Notes: a model not told the origin generated them from the letters alone. A stretch of 64,000 bases of DNA from Xanthomonas arboricola pv. guizotiae (GCF_002940205.1 NZ_MDSK01000007.1:1-64000), one strand, 5' to 3'; shown: positions 8,144 through 20,006, numbered from the stretch's first letter. A program made the numbers and translations.

Positions 8144-8233
8144 TGGCGGAGAGAGTGGGATTCGAACCCACGGAAGGTTTGACCCTTCGCCGGTTTTCAA
8201 GACCGGTGCCTTAAACCGCTCGGCCATCTCTCC
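8144..8233 (-). tRNA. tRNA-Ser (anticodon UGA)
   Basis: The minus strand folds as a 90-nt class II tRNA: acceptor stem GGAGAGA paired with TCTCTCC, D-arm, anticodon stem CCGGT/ACCGG with loop CTTGAAA (anticodon TGA), a long variable arm typical of serine tRNAs, T-loop GGTTCGAATCC, and an encoded CCA end at 8146-8144. Discriminator base G fits serine. It reads UCA codons and probably UCG. It borders the island: the integrase gene lies beyond its 3' end, so its 3' part is the likely attachment core. Confidence 0.97.
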
Positions 8234-8546
8234 GATGCTGCTTCGCGTGATCGCCGAAGGTGTCGGGTGATCACGCTTGCGCCACGCGCGATGCGGGTGA
8301 CGTGTGTCGATGGACGCTGCGTTGCACGGCGCCATCGGCCCGGGATTGCTCCCGGACGGCATTCTCGCATGCCCGGACGCGCTTTGCTAAACGCCGCGTC
8401 TTGCCGAGCTGCAATGCTTTGCAAAGCGGTTCCGCTTGCCAGATTGTGCAGCGTTCCCGATTACGTAGCGCTGCCAGGCAACGCAGCGCTGATGTGCCGA
8501 CGTCGACAACCAGGACAACCAGCAGGTCGACGAACAGGCACGGCGC
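8234..8546. other. Intergenic region upstream of tRNA-Ser and downstream of the LysR gene
   Basis: About 310 bp of GC-rich sequence without a convincing gene. It must hold the minus-strand promoter of the tRNA gene. Near 8246-8275 a pair of GATCACG-type inverted halves occurs (cgtgatc and gatcacg), of unknown meaning. Open frames here are shadows of the LysR gene. Confidence 0.5.
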
Positions 8547-9548
8547 TCAGCCGGCTTCCGCCACAGCCAGGCGCGGCGCGGTCGCGGCCGCACGCTTGAG
8601 TTTTTCGGCCAGCTCGGCGCAGTTGCCGCCGCAATCCAGGCGCGAGCGCTCGATTTCCTGCGGCAGGTGCTCGGCCAGGAAGTCGATGAACACCCGCACC
8701 GCCGGCAGCAGGCCGCGGCGCGAGGCGAATACCGCGTGGCAGATGCCTTGCGGCAGCGACCAGTGCGGCAGCACCACTTCCAGCTCGCCGCTGCGCACTG
8801 CCTGGGCGCACACGGTTTCCGGCAGCATGGTGATGCCGAAGCCATCGCGCGCCATCGACTGCAGCAGCGGGAAATCGAAACCGGCCAGACGCGGCTGCAG
8901 GTCCACGCGGCGCATCTCGCCGTTGGGGCCGTGCAGTTCCCAGCGCTGGTGCGCTTCGTCCTCGCTGGTGCTCATGGTGGTGTGGTTGGCCAGCTCGCTG
9001 GGGTCCTTGGGGCGCCCGGCGCGGTCCAGGTATTTGGGGCTGGCCACCAGCAATTCCTGCACCTGGCCGAAGCTGCGCATCACCAGGCTGCCGTCGTCGT
9101 CCAGGCGCGAGCGCACGCGCAGTGCGATGTCGTAGCCCTCGTTGATGACGTCGACGCGGCGATTGCTGATGTTGAGCTGCAGCCGCACCTTGGGATACTT
9201 GGCCAGGAATTCCGGCAGCAGCTTGGGCAACTGGATCTGCGCCAGCGAGACCGGAACGCTCACGCGTACAAGACCACGCGGCTCGGCGCTGAGACGATCC
9301 ACCACCTCGCGCGCGGCCTGGGCTTCGGCCAGCATGGTCTGCGCGTGCCGATGCACGCTGGTGCCGACGTCGGTGACCGCAAAGCGGCGCGTGGAGCGCT
9401 GCAGCAGGCGCACGCCCAGGTCGGTTTCGAGCTGGCTGATACGGCGGCTCAGGCGCGATTTGGGGATCCCGAGCGCACGCTCGGCCGCGGCGAAGCCGCC
9501 GTGGTCCACCACCATCGCGAAGTAGTACAGGTCATTCAGGTCGTGCAT
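8547..9548 (-). CDS. LysR-family transcriptional regulator
   Basis: 333 residues from the ATG at 9548 (five codons downstream of an alternative ATG at 9563; the sequence MHDLNDLYYFA fits the family start better). The N-terminal winged HTH (about 1-62) includes GGFAAAERALGIPKSRLSRR and the wing region GVRLLQRSTRRFAVT. Residues from about 90 form the periplasmic-binding-like effector domain (GLVRVSVPVSLAQ, EGYDIALRV, GFGITMLPE), with an extra Ala-rich C-terminal tail. LysR proteins usually regulate a divergent gene, but the 5' side here is a nearly 500-bp non-coding stretch before the convergently placed serS end, so no target can be named. The effector is unknown. Confidence 0.9.
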   Translation of the reverse strand: MHDLNDLYYFAMVVDHGGFAAAERALGIPKSRLSRRISQLETDLGVRLLQRSTRRFAVTDVGTSVHRHAQTMLAEAQAAREVVDRLSAEPRGLVRVSVPVSLAQIQLPKLLPEFLAKYPKVRLQLNISNRRVDVINEGYDIALRVRSRLDDDGSLVMRSFGQVQELLVASPKYLDRAGRPKDPSELANHTTMSTSEDEAHQRWELHGPNGEMRRVDLQPRLAGFDFPLLQSMARDGFGITMLPETVCAQAVRSGELEVVLPHWSLPQGICHAVFASRRGLLPAVRVFIDFLAEHLPQEIERSRLDCGGNCAELAEKLKRAAATAPRLAVAEAG

Positions 9549-10034
9549 GGCGCAGGCATCCATGGATAGAACGATAAGCGGTATTTAATCACTTTTATCC
9601 CAACAGAGCAACGACCTGGTACATCAGAAATGTAGTTCCTTGCAGCCAGAACATCGAACACTTGCGCCCTGAGCTCCATCGTTTTCGCCGCGGCTACGCG
9701 CAGCACCCAGCGCAGATGCCGGCAGGTAGCGCTCGCCAGATCCGCCTTGTTCGTCCAGGCGATGCGACAAGCCGTCCACAATGGAAATGAAAACGGGGCC
9801 AGTGACGGCCCCGTTCTTGATCACTATTTTCAGCAGCTACGCCATCGCGGCTTTGCCAGCTGAGCGGCCGCGCCAGCAACAGCGTTCAAGAAGGCTGACG
9901 AGCCTAGTCGGAGCAGGCAGTCGCCAGTCGAGGCTGCCTGCCCGCCCGGAATCGAAAATGAAGATGCATGCACTCCCACTCCAGGCATCGGTCGTGCCCG
10001 CCTGACGGCTGCGCAGCCGGTGCCTTGACCGCTC
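9549..10034. other. Intergenic region between the LysR promoter and the serS stop
   Basis: About 490 bp without a supportable protein gene; the short frames are Arg/Ala-rich and lack ribosome sites. It holds a strong hairpin terminator at 9791-9818 and presumably the LysR promoter near 9560-9620. The terminator is over 200 bp beyond the serS stop, so the serS transcript has a long 3' tail or a small RNA could end there. Confidence 0.5.
9788..9815 (-). terminator. Rho-independent terminator, probably for the serS transcript
   Basis: A 9-bp perfect stem AACGGGGCC/GGCCCCGTT (9792-9800 with 9807-9815) and a 6-nt loop. Read on the minus strand it is followed by a T-rich stretch (TTTTCATTT), the correct orientation for transcripts arriving from serS. 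Confidence 0.75.
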
Positions 10035-12233
<2,199 letters not shown>

Positions 12234-12326
12234 TTAAATCTTTCTGAGCGCTCTGCCTTAGCTGGGCCTCAGGCAAGGCCGACCAGACTGGCCACGTCAT
12301 CCCAAAGATGCGCCAGGAGGCCGGCC

Positions 12327-12905
12327 ATGTCCTTCATCTCCAATCCCTCGTCACATCCCACGCAGGAATTGCCGCAGCGCACCGTGCATGCGGAAGACCG
12401 CGTGGGCGACGACACGGCCGACGGCGCCTCGCCATGGCTGTGGGCGACCCTGCTGGCGCTGCTGGTGGTGGTGCCGACCTGGTGGTGGAGCCGCCATAGC
12501 GACGAATCGTTCGCGACCGACACGCGCCCTGCGCCTGCGGCCAGTCGCCAGATCCTGCCGACCTCGGAGGGCCCGCGTGCGATGACCATGATCGCGCACC
12601 AACCCGCGCGCGCGCCGATCAGCGCCGAAGAGGCGATTCCGCTGCCGGGCAATGCGATGCCGAGCTATCCGTCGGACATCGCGCAGGCCGGGATCGAGGG
12701 TAGCCGCACCGCGCGCCTGCAACTGGATGTGCAAGGCCAGGTGAGCAATGTGAGCATCGTCGATCGCAGCGGCAGCAACGACCCGCGTCTGGATGCAGCG
12801 GTGATGGACAGCTTGCGTCAGTGGCGGTTCGAGCCAGCCACCCGCGATGGCCATGCCGTCGTCAGCAGCGTGCAGGTGCCGGTGGAGTTCAGCGCAGAGC
12901 GCTGA
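12327..12905 (+). CDS. TonB-family protein, second copy
   Basis: 192 residues from the ATG at 12327, chosen because CAGGAGG lies 7 bp upstream. A 35-residue cytoplasmic N terminus precedes a single transmembrane helix (about 36-54, PWLWATLLALLVVVPTWWW); the linker is short and not especially Pro-rich; the C-terminal TonB domain (about 105-192) has MPSYPSDIAQAGIEGSRTAR and SLRQWRFEPATRDGHAV. It is about 30 residues shorter than its neighbour. The short linker (about 50 residues) may not reach the outer membrane in the way a full TonB does, so it could act in another periplasmic role. A tandem duplication with its upstream neighbour is likely but old. Confidence 0.8.
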   Translation: MSFISNPSSHPTQELPQRTVHAEDRVGDDTADGASPWLWATLLALLVVVPTWWWSRHSDESFATDTRPAPAASRQILPTSEGPRAMTMIAHQPARAPISAEEAIPLPGNAMPSYPSDIAQAGIEGSRTARLQLDVQGQVSNVSIVDRSGSNDPRLDAAVMDSLRQWRFEPATRDGHAVVSSVQVPVEFSAER

Positions 12906-13076
12906 GCGGGATCATCAACCGAGTTGGACGCGCTAGCGCCGTGCTGGCTGTCATGCGATATCCGAGCGTCGACCGACCGGCGTTACGACGCTTTCGATCG
13001 AGCGGTCCTCATCCGGCGAGCAGCCCTCAACCAACAAGAGAACTGCCCGCCTTTCCTACCGAAGCCGTGTCGCTAC

Positions 13077-14390
13077 TCAGGCCAATTCAAGCCCGAAACC
13101 GGCGCCCCGCGCCAGAGTGTCGAAATCCGGGAACGAGGTTGCGACATTGGCCACGTCGTTGACCCGCACGCTGCCGGTGGACAGCTGCCCGGCAATGGCA
13201 AACGCCATCGCGATGCGGTGGTCGCCGTGGCTTTCGATCACGCCGCTACCGATGCTGCCGCCGTGAATGGTGGCGCCATCCGGGGTTTCGTCCACCTGCA
13301 CGCCCAGCGCGCGCAGCCCGGTGGCCATGGCCGCAAGGCGGTCGGACTCCTTGACCCGCAGTTCGGCAGCGCCGGTGACCACGGTCTGCCCGGTTGCCGC
13401 AGCGGCGGCCACGAACAGGGCCGGGAATTCGTCGATCATGTCCGGCACCAGCGCTTCGGGAATCTGCGCGCCCCGCAACGGCGCGTAGCGCACGCGCAGA
13501 TCGGCCACCGGTTCGCCGCCATGTTCGGCATGCCGTTCTTCGGCGATATGCGCGCCCATCAGCCGCAGTGCCGCGAGCAACCCGGTGCGACGTGGATTCA
13601 GGCCCACCGCACGCAGCAGCACGTCCGAACCGGGAATGATGCTGGCCGCCACGATGAAGAATGCCGCCGACGAGAAATCGGCAGGCACGGCGATATCGGT
13701 CGCGCGCAGCCGCTGACCACCGCGCAACCGCGCCTTGCCGGGCGAGAAGTCGATCTCCACACCAAACGCGGACAGCATGCGCTCGGTGTAATCGCGGGTG
13801 GGATGCGGCTCGCTGACCGACGTCTCCCCCTGCGCATACAGGCCTGCCAGCAACACCGCGGATTTGACCTGCGCGCTGGCCACCGGCGAGACGAAGTCGA
13901 TGCCATGCAGGGTCTGGCCGCCGTGCACACGCAGCGGCGGGGTACCGTCGTCCTCGGTGTCGATGCGCGCGCCCATCTGTGCCAGCGGGCCGGTCACGCG
14001 CCGCATCGGGCGCTTGGACAGCGACGCATCGCCGACCAGCGTGCTATCGAAACGCTGCGCGGCCAGCAGGCCGGCGAGCAGACGCATGCCGGTGCCGGCG
14101 TTGCCACAGTCCAGCGCCTGGCTCGGCGGCTGCAGGCCATCCACGCCGACGCCGTGCACGATGCGCTGCGACGCCGACGGCGTGTCGATGCGCACACCGA
14201 GCTGGGCGAAAATGGCCGCGGTGGAGCGCGTGTCCTCGCCTTCGAGAAAGCCGTCGATCTGCGAGACGCCATCGGCCAGCGCGGCGAACATCACTGCGCG
14301 ATGCGAGACCGACTTGTCGCCGGGGATGGCCAGGCTGCCCTGCAAGGCGCTGCCCTGCCGGGCGATCCAGTGGTGCGTGCTGCTGCTCAT
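13077..14390 (-). CDS. aroA: 3-phosphoshikimate 1-carboxyvinyltransferase (EPSP synthase)
   Basis: Sixth step of the shikimate pathway: transfers enolpyruvyl from PEP to shikimate 3-phosphate. 437 residues. Recognisable blocks: PGDKSVSHRAVMFAALADG near the N terminus (PEP/S3P binding Lys and Arg), DCGNAGTGMRLLAGLL, SKRPMRRV, SAQVKSAVLLAGLYA, DEFPALF and RVKESDRLAAMATGL. Only alanine follows the Gly in the GNAGTG block, as in glyphosate-sensitive class I enzymes. It is the last gene of the leftward serC-pheA-aroA cluster, 127 bp after pheA, supplying chorismate that PheA uses. Confidence 0.98.
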   Translation of the reverse strand: MSSSTHHWIARQGSALQGSLAIPGDKSVSHRAVMFAALADGVSQIDGFLEGEDTRSTAAIFAQLGVRIDTPSASQRIVHGVGVDGLQPPSQALDCGNAGTGMRLLAGLLAAQRFDSTLVGDASLSKRPMRRVTGPLAQMGARIDTEDDGTPPLRVHGGQTLHGIDFVSPVASAQVKSAVLLAGLYAQGETSVSEPHPTRDYTERMLSAFGVEIDFSPGKARLRGGQRLRATDIAVPADFSSAAFFIVAASIIPGSDVLLRAVGLNPRRTGLLAALRLMGAHIAEERHAEHGGEPVADLRVRYAPLRGAQIPEALVPDMIDEFPALFVAAAAATGQTVVTGAAELRVKESDRLAAMATGLRALGVQVDETPDGATIHGGSIGSGVIESHGDHRIAMAFAIAGQLSTGSVRVNDVANVATSFPDFDTLARGAGFGLELA

Positions 14391-14517
14391 GCGTGTGATC
14401 CGATTGCTGCGGCATCGCCGTGTGCGGCGATGCGCGTTAGAGAATGTTGCGGCGCTGCCGTCACCTCGACCGGTGACGGCGCGCCCGTCAGGACGGCGCT
14501 GGCGTGACGCCCGGCGC

Positions 14518-15720
14518 TCAGGGAATGGCGACCGGGTACGAGCCCAGCACCTTGATCTGCGCCGAGTGCGCTTCCAGTTCGGCCAGCGCCTGCTTCATCG
14601 CCTCGTCTTCCACGTGGCCGGCCAGGTCGATGAAGAAGCCGTACTCCCACTTGGCCTGGTGCGAGGGACGCGACTCGATGCGGTTCATGCTGATGCCATG
14701 CCGCGCGAACGGGCTGAGCACGTCGAACAACGCACCCGGCTTGTCGTGGATGAACACCAGCACCGAGGTGCGGTCATGCCCGGAGGTGGGGAAGATCTGC
14801 CGGCCGATCACCAGAAAACGCGTGGTGTTGTCGTCGTCGTCTTCGATCGACTTCATGATGACTTTCTTCAGGCCATACACATGCGCGGCGCTCTCGCCGC
14901 CGATCGCCGCGGCGTCCTCGGCATTGCGGGCGCGGCGTGCGCCTTCGGCATTGCTGGAGACGGCGATCTTCTCGACCTTGGGCAGGTGCGAACGCAGCCA
15001 ACCGGCGGTCTGCGCAAACGACTGCGAATGCGCGTAGATGCGCTCGATGTCTTCCAGCCGGCCGTTGCGCGAGAGCAGGTACTGGTGCACGCGCAGTTCG
15101 ACTTCGCCGCAGATTTTCAGGTTGGAGGTCAGGAACATGTCCAGGGTGACCTGGATGGTGCCCTGGCCGGAATTTTCCACCGGCACCACGCCGAAATCGG
15201 CATTGCCGGCTTCCACTTCCTGGAACACTTCCTCGATGGTCGCCATCGGCAGGCCAACTGCCGAACGGCCGAAGTGCTTGAGCACCGCCTGCTGGCTGAA
15301 GGTGCCTTCCGGGCCGAGATAGCCGATCTTCAACGGCTCCTGCTGGGCCAGGCACGCGGACATGATTTCGCGGTACACGTGCACCAGCACTTCATCGCTG
15401 AGCGGGCCTTCGTTGCGGTCCACCACCATGCGCAGCACCTGCGCCTCGCGCTCGGGCCGGTAGTAATCCACCGCTGCGGCGAGCTTGCCCTTGGCCTTGC
15501 CGACCTGATGGGCGAAGTTGGCGCGTTCGGCGATCAACGCCTGGATGGTGCGGTCGATCTCGTCGATCTTGGCACGCACGTCGGCCAGCACCGGCGCAGC
15601 GGTGGCCGGCTTGATCGCGCGCTGGTCTGAGGCGTTGGCCGCGGACCTGGCGGTGGACTTGCCTGCCGGTTTGGTCTTGCCGCCGGTGGCGGCACTGGGC
15701 TTGCTGGACTTGGGAGCCAT
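14518..15720 (-). CDS. pheA: P-protein: chorismate mutase / prephenate dehydratase
   Basis: Converts chorismate to prephenate and then phenylpyruvate, the phenylalanine branch. 400 residues from the ATG at 15720 (AAGGA lies upstream); the first 40 or so residues are a Lys/Ser/Ala-rich extension not found in E. coli PheA. Chorismate mutase AroQ domain about 45-135 (VRAKIDEIDRTIQALIAERA). Prephenate dehydratase domain about 140-315, opening GYLGPEGTFSQQA and ending with the catalytic TTRFLVIG. C-terminal ACT domain (PGALFDVLSPFARHGISMNR, ESRPS) for phenylalanine feedback inhibition. It lies between serC and aroA in the same direction. Confidence 0.97.
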   Translation of the reverse strand: MAPKSSKPSAATGGKTKPAGKSTARSAANASDQRAIKPATAAPVLADVRAKIDEIDRTIQALIAERANFAHQVGKAKGKLAAAVDYYRPEREAQVLRMVVDRNEGPLSDEVLVHVYREIMSACLAQQEPLKIGYLGPEGTFSQQAVLKHFGRSAVGLPMATIEEVFQEVEAGNADFGVVPVENSGQGTIQVTLDMFLTSNLKICGEVELRVHQYLLSRNGRLEDIERIYAHSQSFAQTAGWLRSHLPKVEKIAVSSNAEGARRARNAEDAAAIGGESAAHVYGLKKVIMKSIEDDDDNTTRFLVIGRQIFPTSGHDRTSVLVFIHDKPGALFDVLSPFARHGISMNRIESRPSHQAKWEYGFFIDLAGHVEDEAMKQALAELEAHSAQIKVLGSYPVAIP

Positions 15721-15787
15721 CGCTCGGCATTCCTTGAAATTGCGGCGCATGCGCCTGCGCGGCATACGCCGCGGTCGAATGAAAGAC

Positions 15788-16873
15788 TCAGCCGTGACGC
15801 TGCTGGAAGTCGTGCATGAAGCTCGCCAGCGCCTGCGCGCCCGCCACCGGCATCGCGTTGTAGAGCGAGGCGCGAATGCCGCCGACCGCCTTGTGCCCCT
15901 TCAGCGCCAGCAGACCGGCTGCCTTGGATTCGCTGACGAGCAACGCATCCAGCTGCTCGTCGGCCAGGAAGAACGGGATGTTCATGCGCGAGCGCACCGC
16001 CGGGGTGACCAGATTGCGATAGAACCCGCCGGAACCATCGATCGCGCCATACACCAGCGCGGCCTTTTCGGCGTTGCGGCGGGCGAACTCGTCCACCCCG
16101 CCCTGTTCCAGCATCCACTTCACGGTGAGTCCGAGCAGATACCAGTTCCAGGTCGGCGGCGTGTTGAGCATCGAATCGCGGGCGGCATGCGAGGCGTAGT
16201 TGAAGATGTCCGCGCGCGGCTGGCCGGCGCGTTCGAGCAACTCGCGCCGCACGATCAGCACCGAGATGCCGACCGGTCCCAGATTCTTCTGGGCGCCGGC
16301 ATAGATCAGCCCGTAGCGCGACACATCCAGCGGCTCGGAGGCGATCGACGAACTGAAATCGGCAAACAGCGGCAAGGTACCCACGTCCGGCGTGTCGCGG
16401 AACTCGACGCCGTGGATGGTTTCGTTGGCGGTGATGTGCACGTAGGCCGAGTGCGGCGACAAGGTCCAGCTGGCCACTGGCGGAATGTCGGTGAAGCCGC
16501 CCGCCTGGCCGTCGGCGGCAATGCGCGCATCCACATAGGTGGCCGCCTGCTTGATCGCGGTGTTGCCCCAGTGGCCGGTGATCACGTAGTCGGCGGCCTG
16601 GCCGGGTGCGGCAAAATTCAGCGGCAGCAGCGCCTGGATGGTGGTGGCGCCACCGGCAGTGAACAGCACCGCGTAATCGTCGGGAATCGACAGCAGGGTG
16701 CGCAGATCGGCTTCGGCCGCAGCCGCCACGGCCATGAAATCGGCGCTGCGGTGGCTGATTTCCACGATCGAGGCGCCGACGCCGTTCCACTCGACCATCT
16801 CTTCCTGCGCCTGGCGCAGGACCGATTCCGGCAATGTCGCAGGGCCGGCACTGAAATTGAACGCGCGTGTCAT
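15788..16873 (-). CDS. serC: Phosphoserine aminotransferase
   Basis: Transfers the amino group from glutamate to 3-phosphohydroxypyruvate (serine synthesis), and to 3-hydroxy-4-phosphobutanoate in pyridoxal phosphate synthesis. 361 residues, the usual length. Opens [15 protein letters not shown]; the PLP-binding lysine lies in [10 protein letters not shown]; substrate-binding TFRDTP-type segments and the C-terminal [13 protein letters not shown] are typical of class V aminotransferases. First gene of serC-pheA-aroA, 67 bp before pheA, and divergent from msrP across 178 bp that must hold both promoters. Confidence 0.98.
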   Translation of the reverse strand: MTRAFNFSAGPATLPESVLRQAQEEMVEWNGVGASIVEISHRSADFMAVAAAAEADLRTLLSIPDDYAVLFTAGGATTIQALLPLNFAAPGQAADYVITGHWGNTAIKQAATYVDARIAADGQAGGFTDIPPVASWTLSPHSAYVHITANETIHGVEFRDTPDVGTLPLFADFSSSIASEPLDVSRYGLIYAGAQKNLGPVGISVLIVRRELLERAGQPRADIFNYASHAARDSMLNTPPTWNWYLLGLTVKWMLEQGGVDEFARRNAEKAALVYGAIDGSGGFYRNLVTPAVRSRMNIPFFLADEQLDALLVSESKAAGLLALKGHKAVGGIRASLYNAMPVAGAQALASFMHDFQQRHG

Positions 16874-17051
16874 GGCACACCTTGTCGAGCTAGCCTTCTA
16901 GTATGCCGCAGCGCACCGGCCTTGGCAGCGTTGCAGAAAAGTTGCATGTGCATCCTTCTCACCCATGGCGACGTATGGTTTGCGTAGGCCATCGGCAGCG
17001 TCATCACCATGGTCCGGTATTCTCATCAGCAGCCACTGTCAGGAGCGAGCC

Positions 17052-18020
<969 letters not shown>

Positions 18021-18038
18021 GGCAGTGATGCCCCCCGC

Positions 18039-18104
18039 GTAGGAGCGCACCCGGGCGCGACGGGCGTTACCAGGAATGCCCGTCGCGCCCGGGTGCGCTC
18101 CTAC
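18039..18104. repeat. GTAG-type palindromic intergenic repeat (REP-like dimer)
   Basis: A 27-bp perfect inverted repeat: left arm 18039-18065 beginning GTAGGAGCGCACCCGGGC, 12-nt centre, right arm 18078-18104 ending CGCTCCTAC. Stem-terminal GTAG is the hallmark of the GTAG family of REP elements described in Stenotrophomonas and related Xanthomonadaceae, mobilised by REP-associated tyrosine transposases. It lies between msrP and msrQ, where the transcript would form a very stable hairpin that may uncouple their expression or protect the msrP mRNA end. Confidence 0.85.
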
Positions 18105-18151
18105 GATGCATGTTGATGCCCGCGCGGCATCGTTTCCTTCTTCGAGATCGC

Positions 18152-18808
18152 ATGGCCAAGACCTCCGCATCCCTGATCGCCGCCAAGACCCTGGTGCATG
18201 TCGCCGCGCTGACGCCGATCGCCTTGCTCGGCTGGCAGTTCTGGCAGGTATGGCAAACCGGCAGCGATGCGCTGGGCGCCGATCCGGTGGCCGAGATCGA
18301 GCACCGCACCGGGCTGTGGGCGCTGCGCTTCCTGTTGATCACCCTGGCGATCACGCCGTTGCGCCAGCTCACCGGCCAGGCGACGCTGATCCGATTCCGG
18401 CGCATGCTCGGGCTGTACGCATTCTTCTACGCCAGCGTGCATCTGGCGGCCTACCTGAGCCTGGATCTGCGCGGCTACTGGACGCAGATCTTCGAGGAGA
18501 TCCTCAAGCGCCCCTACATCACGGTCGGCTTTGCGGCATGGCTGCTGCTGGTGCCGCTGGCGATCACCTCCACCCAGGGCTGGATGCGGCGGCTCAAGCG
18601 CAACTGGGGCCGCCTGCACATGCTGATCTACCCGATCGGCTTGCTGGCGGTCCTGCATTTCTGGTGGCTGGTGAAATCCGACATCCGCGAACCTGCGCTG
18701 TATGCCGGCATCCTGGCGGTGCTGCTGGGCTGGCGGATCTGGAAGAAACTCAGCGCGCGCCGAACCACAACAAGGCGCTCAGCGCCGCCGCCAGCAACAC
18801 CGCGCTGA
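18152..18808 (+). CDS. msrQ: Haem-binding membrane subunit of the MsrPQ system
   Basis: MsrQ (YedZ) passes electrons from the quinone pool or a flavin reductase to MsrP. 218 residues from the ATG at 18152 (a later start than the earliest ATG in frame, giving the expected MAKTSASLIAAKTLVHV). About six transmembrane helices; candidate haem-ligand histidines include those in YASVHLAAYLSLD, WGRLHMLIYPIG and LAVLHFWWL. Typical ferric-reductase-like fold. The last 20 codons overlap the 3' end of the convergent FHA gene by 59 bp, making the C-terminal tail (TTTRRSAPPPATPR) atypical. Confidence 0.95.
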   Translation: MAKTSASLIAAKTLVHVAALTPIALLGWQFWQVWQTGSDALGADPVAEIEHRTGLWALRFLLITLAITPLRQLTGQATLIRFRRMLGLYAFFYASVHLAAYLSLDLRGYWTQIFEEILKRPYITVGFAAWLLLVPLAITSTQGWMRRLKRNWGRLHMLIYPIGLLAVLHFWWLVKSDIREPALYAGILAVLLGWRIWKKLSARRTTTRRSAPPPATPR

Positions 18809-19559
18809 GCAGCAGCCACGGCCAGCGCGCGACCTTGACCGGCGCACGCACCGGTTCGCCGGGGGCGCGTGGGGGCGGCAACGGCTCCGACTCGGGAATA
18901 TCCCAGGTGGTGCCGTGATGGATCCGCGGCACCTCCACGACAAAGCGGTGGCGGGCATCGAACACGACCTGGTCGCCGGCCTGCAGCCAGCCGTGGCGCA
19001 CCTGCACGCCGTTGATCCAGCTGCCTTCTTCCGAACCGAGATCGCGGATCAGCACGCGGTCGCCGTGGCGTTCCAGGCGCGCGTGCTGCGCGGCGAAGGC
19101 CGGGTCGTCGATGACGATGTCCGCCGCCGGGTCGCTGCCGACCAGGCGTGAGCGGTCCAGGGTGAAGCTGCGCCCGTGATGACGACCACCCAGCCCGCGC
19201 AACAGCAGGCAGACCTCGCTCAGGCCGGCATCGTCGTCTGCAACGTCGTTGGCCGGCGCGCTCGATGGCGCACTGCGCAGCAGCATCTCCACGCCGTCGG
19301 CGTAGATCGCATCGCCGGGGCGCAACAGCGCCATGCGCCGCACCGGGCGCCCGTTGACGTGGATGCCGCGGATCCCGTTGGCGACCTGCAGCCACAGCCC
19401 GCGCTGGTCCAGGCAGAACTGCGCCAACAGCAACGCACCCTGCGCATCGGCAACCACCCGCACGCTGCCGGAGGCATGGCGGACGATCCGGTGGACGCCG
19501 GGCTTGAGGGAATGATCCGGCTGCTGCCGGTGGGTGAAATGAACTTGCAGGTCGCGCAC
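18750..19559 (-). CDS. FHA-domain protein with C-terminal membrane anchor
   Basis: 269 residues from a GTG at 19559; further upstream the frame is Arg-rich and not protein-like. Two FHA-type modules are visible: a weak first one (about 25-95, HRIVRHASGSVRV, GIRGIHVNGRPVRRM) and a clear second one (about 120-200) with LVGSDPAADIVIDD, QHARLERHGDRVLIRDLGS and EEGSWINGVQV. FHA domains bind phosphothreonine. A Pro-rich linker (EPLPPPRAPGEPVRAP) leads to one C-terminal transmembrane helix (WPWLLLSAVLLAAALSALLWF), so the FHA modules face the cytoplasm as a tail-anchored protein. Convergent with msrQ and overlapping it by 59 bp. Partner kinase unknown. Confidence 0.85.
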   Translation of the reverse strand: MRDLQVHFTHRQQPDHSLKPGVHRIVRHASGSVRVVADAQGALLLAQFCLDQRGLWLQVANGIRGIHVNGRPVRRMALLRPGDAIYADGVEMLLRSAPSSAPANDVADDDAGLSEVCLLLRGLGGRHHGRSFTLDRSRLVGSDPAADIVIDDPAFAAQHARLERHGDRVLIRDLGSEEGSWINGVQVRHGWLQAGDQVVFDARHRFVVEVPRIHHGTTWDIPESEPLPPPRAPGEPVRAPVKVARWPWLLLSAVLLAAALSALLWFGAR

Positions 19560-19730
19560 CCGCCGCAGCCTAGCAGGTTTGCCCCGCGCCGCGGCCAACA
19601 ACGTGACCGGCGTCCGGTAGACGCACCTACCGCCGTGGCGTCGTCCTGCACGGCCACGCACGCGCCGCACTTGGAGCCTGGCCCGCGCATGCGCACAATG
19701 CACGCTTCTTTCGTCTTTCCCATGGAACCC

Positions 19731-20006
19731 ATGTCCAGCATCGATATCCGCCACGACCATGCCTTGCCGCCGGCCCAGGCCCGCGCAGCGATCGACGCGG
19801 CGGCGCGCAAGTTGGCCGATCGCTACGGCGTCGCCTCGCATTGGGAAGGCGATACCTTGCGCATTGCGCGGGCCGGCGTGGACGGGGCGATCGCCCTGCT
19901 GCCGCAGCAGGTGCATGTCACCGCAGAGCTCGGCTTCCTGCTGTCGGCGATGCAGCCGATGGTGGAATCGGAGATCCGTCGCCTGCTGGCCGAAAAACTC
20001 GCCTGA
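19731..20006 (+). CDS. Polyhydroxyalkanoic acid system family protein
   Basis: 91 residues from the ATG at 19731 (an ATG three codons earlier at 19722 is possible). The sequence MSSIDIRHDHALPPAQARAA, then RKLADRYGVASHWEGDTLRI and PQQVHVTAELGFLLSAM, matches the small family often annotated as polyhydroxyalkanoic acid system or PHA granule-region protein. It is about the family's usual size and soluble. The next gene encodes a phasin-like granule protein, supporting a shared role in PHA granule biology or a related surface-binding function. The biochemical activity is not known. Confidence 0.8.
   Translation: MSSIDIRHDHALPPAQARAAIDAAARKLADRYGVASHWEGDTLRIARAGVDGAIALLPQQVHVTAELGFLLSAMQPMVESEIRRLLAEKLA

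Noticed and set aside
8260-9569. Long plus-strand frames opposite the LysR gene
   Set aside because: They are antisense to a clear LysR regulator, have Arg/Ser/Ala-rich composition, and show no domain; a high-GC artefact.
15534-16880. 448-residue minus-strand frame overlapping serC
   Set aside because: Shifted frame of the serC gene with Arg/Gly/Ala-rich composition and no domain.
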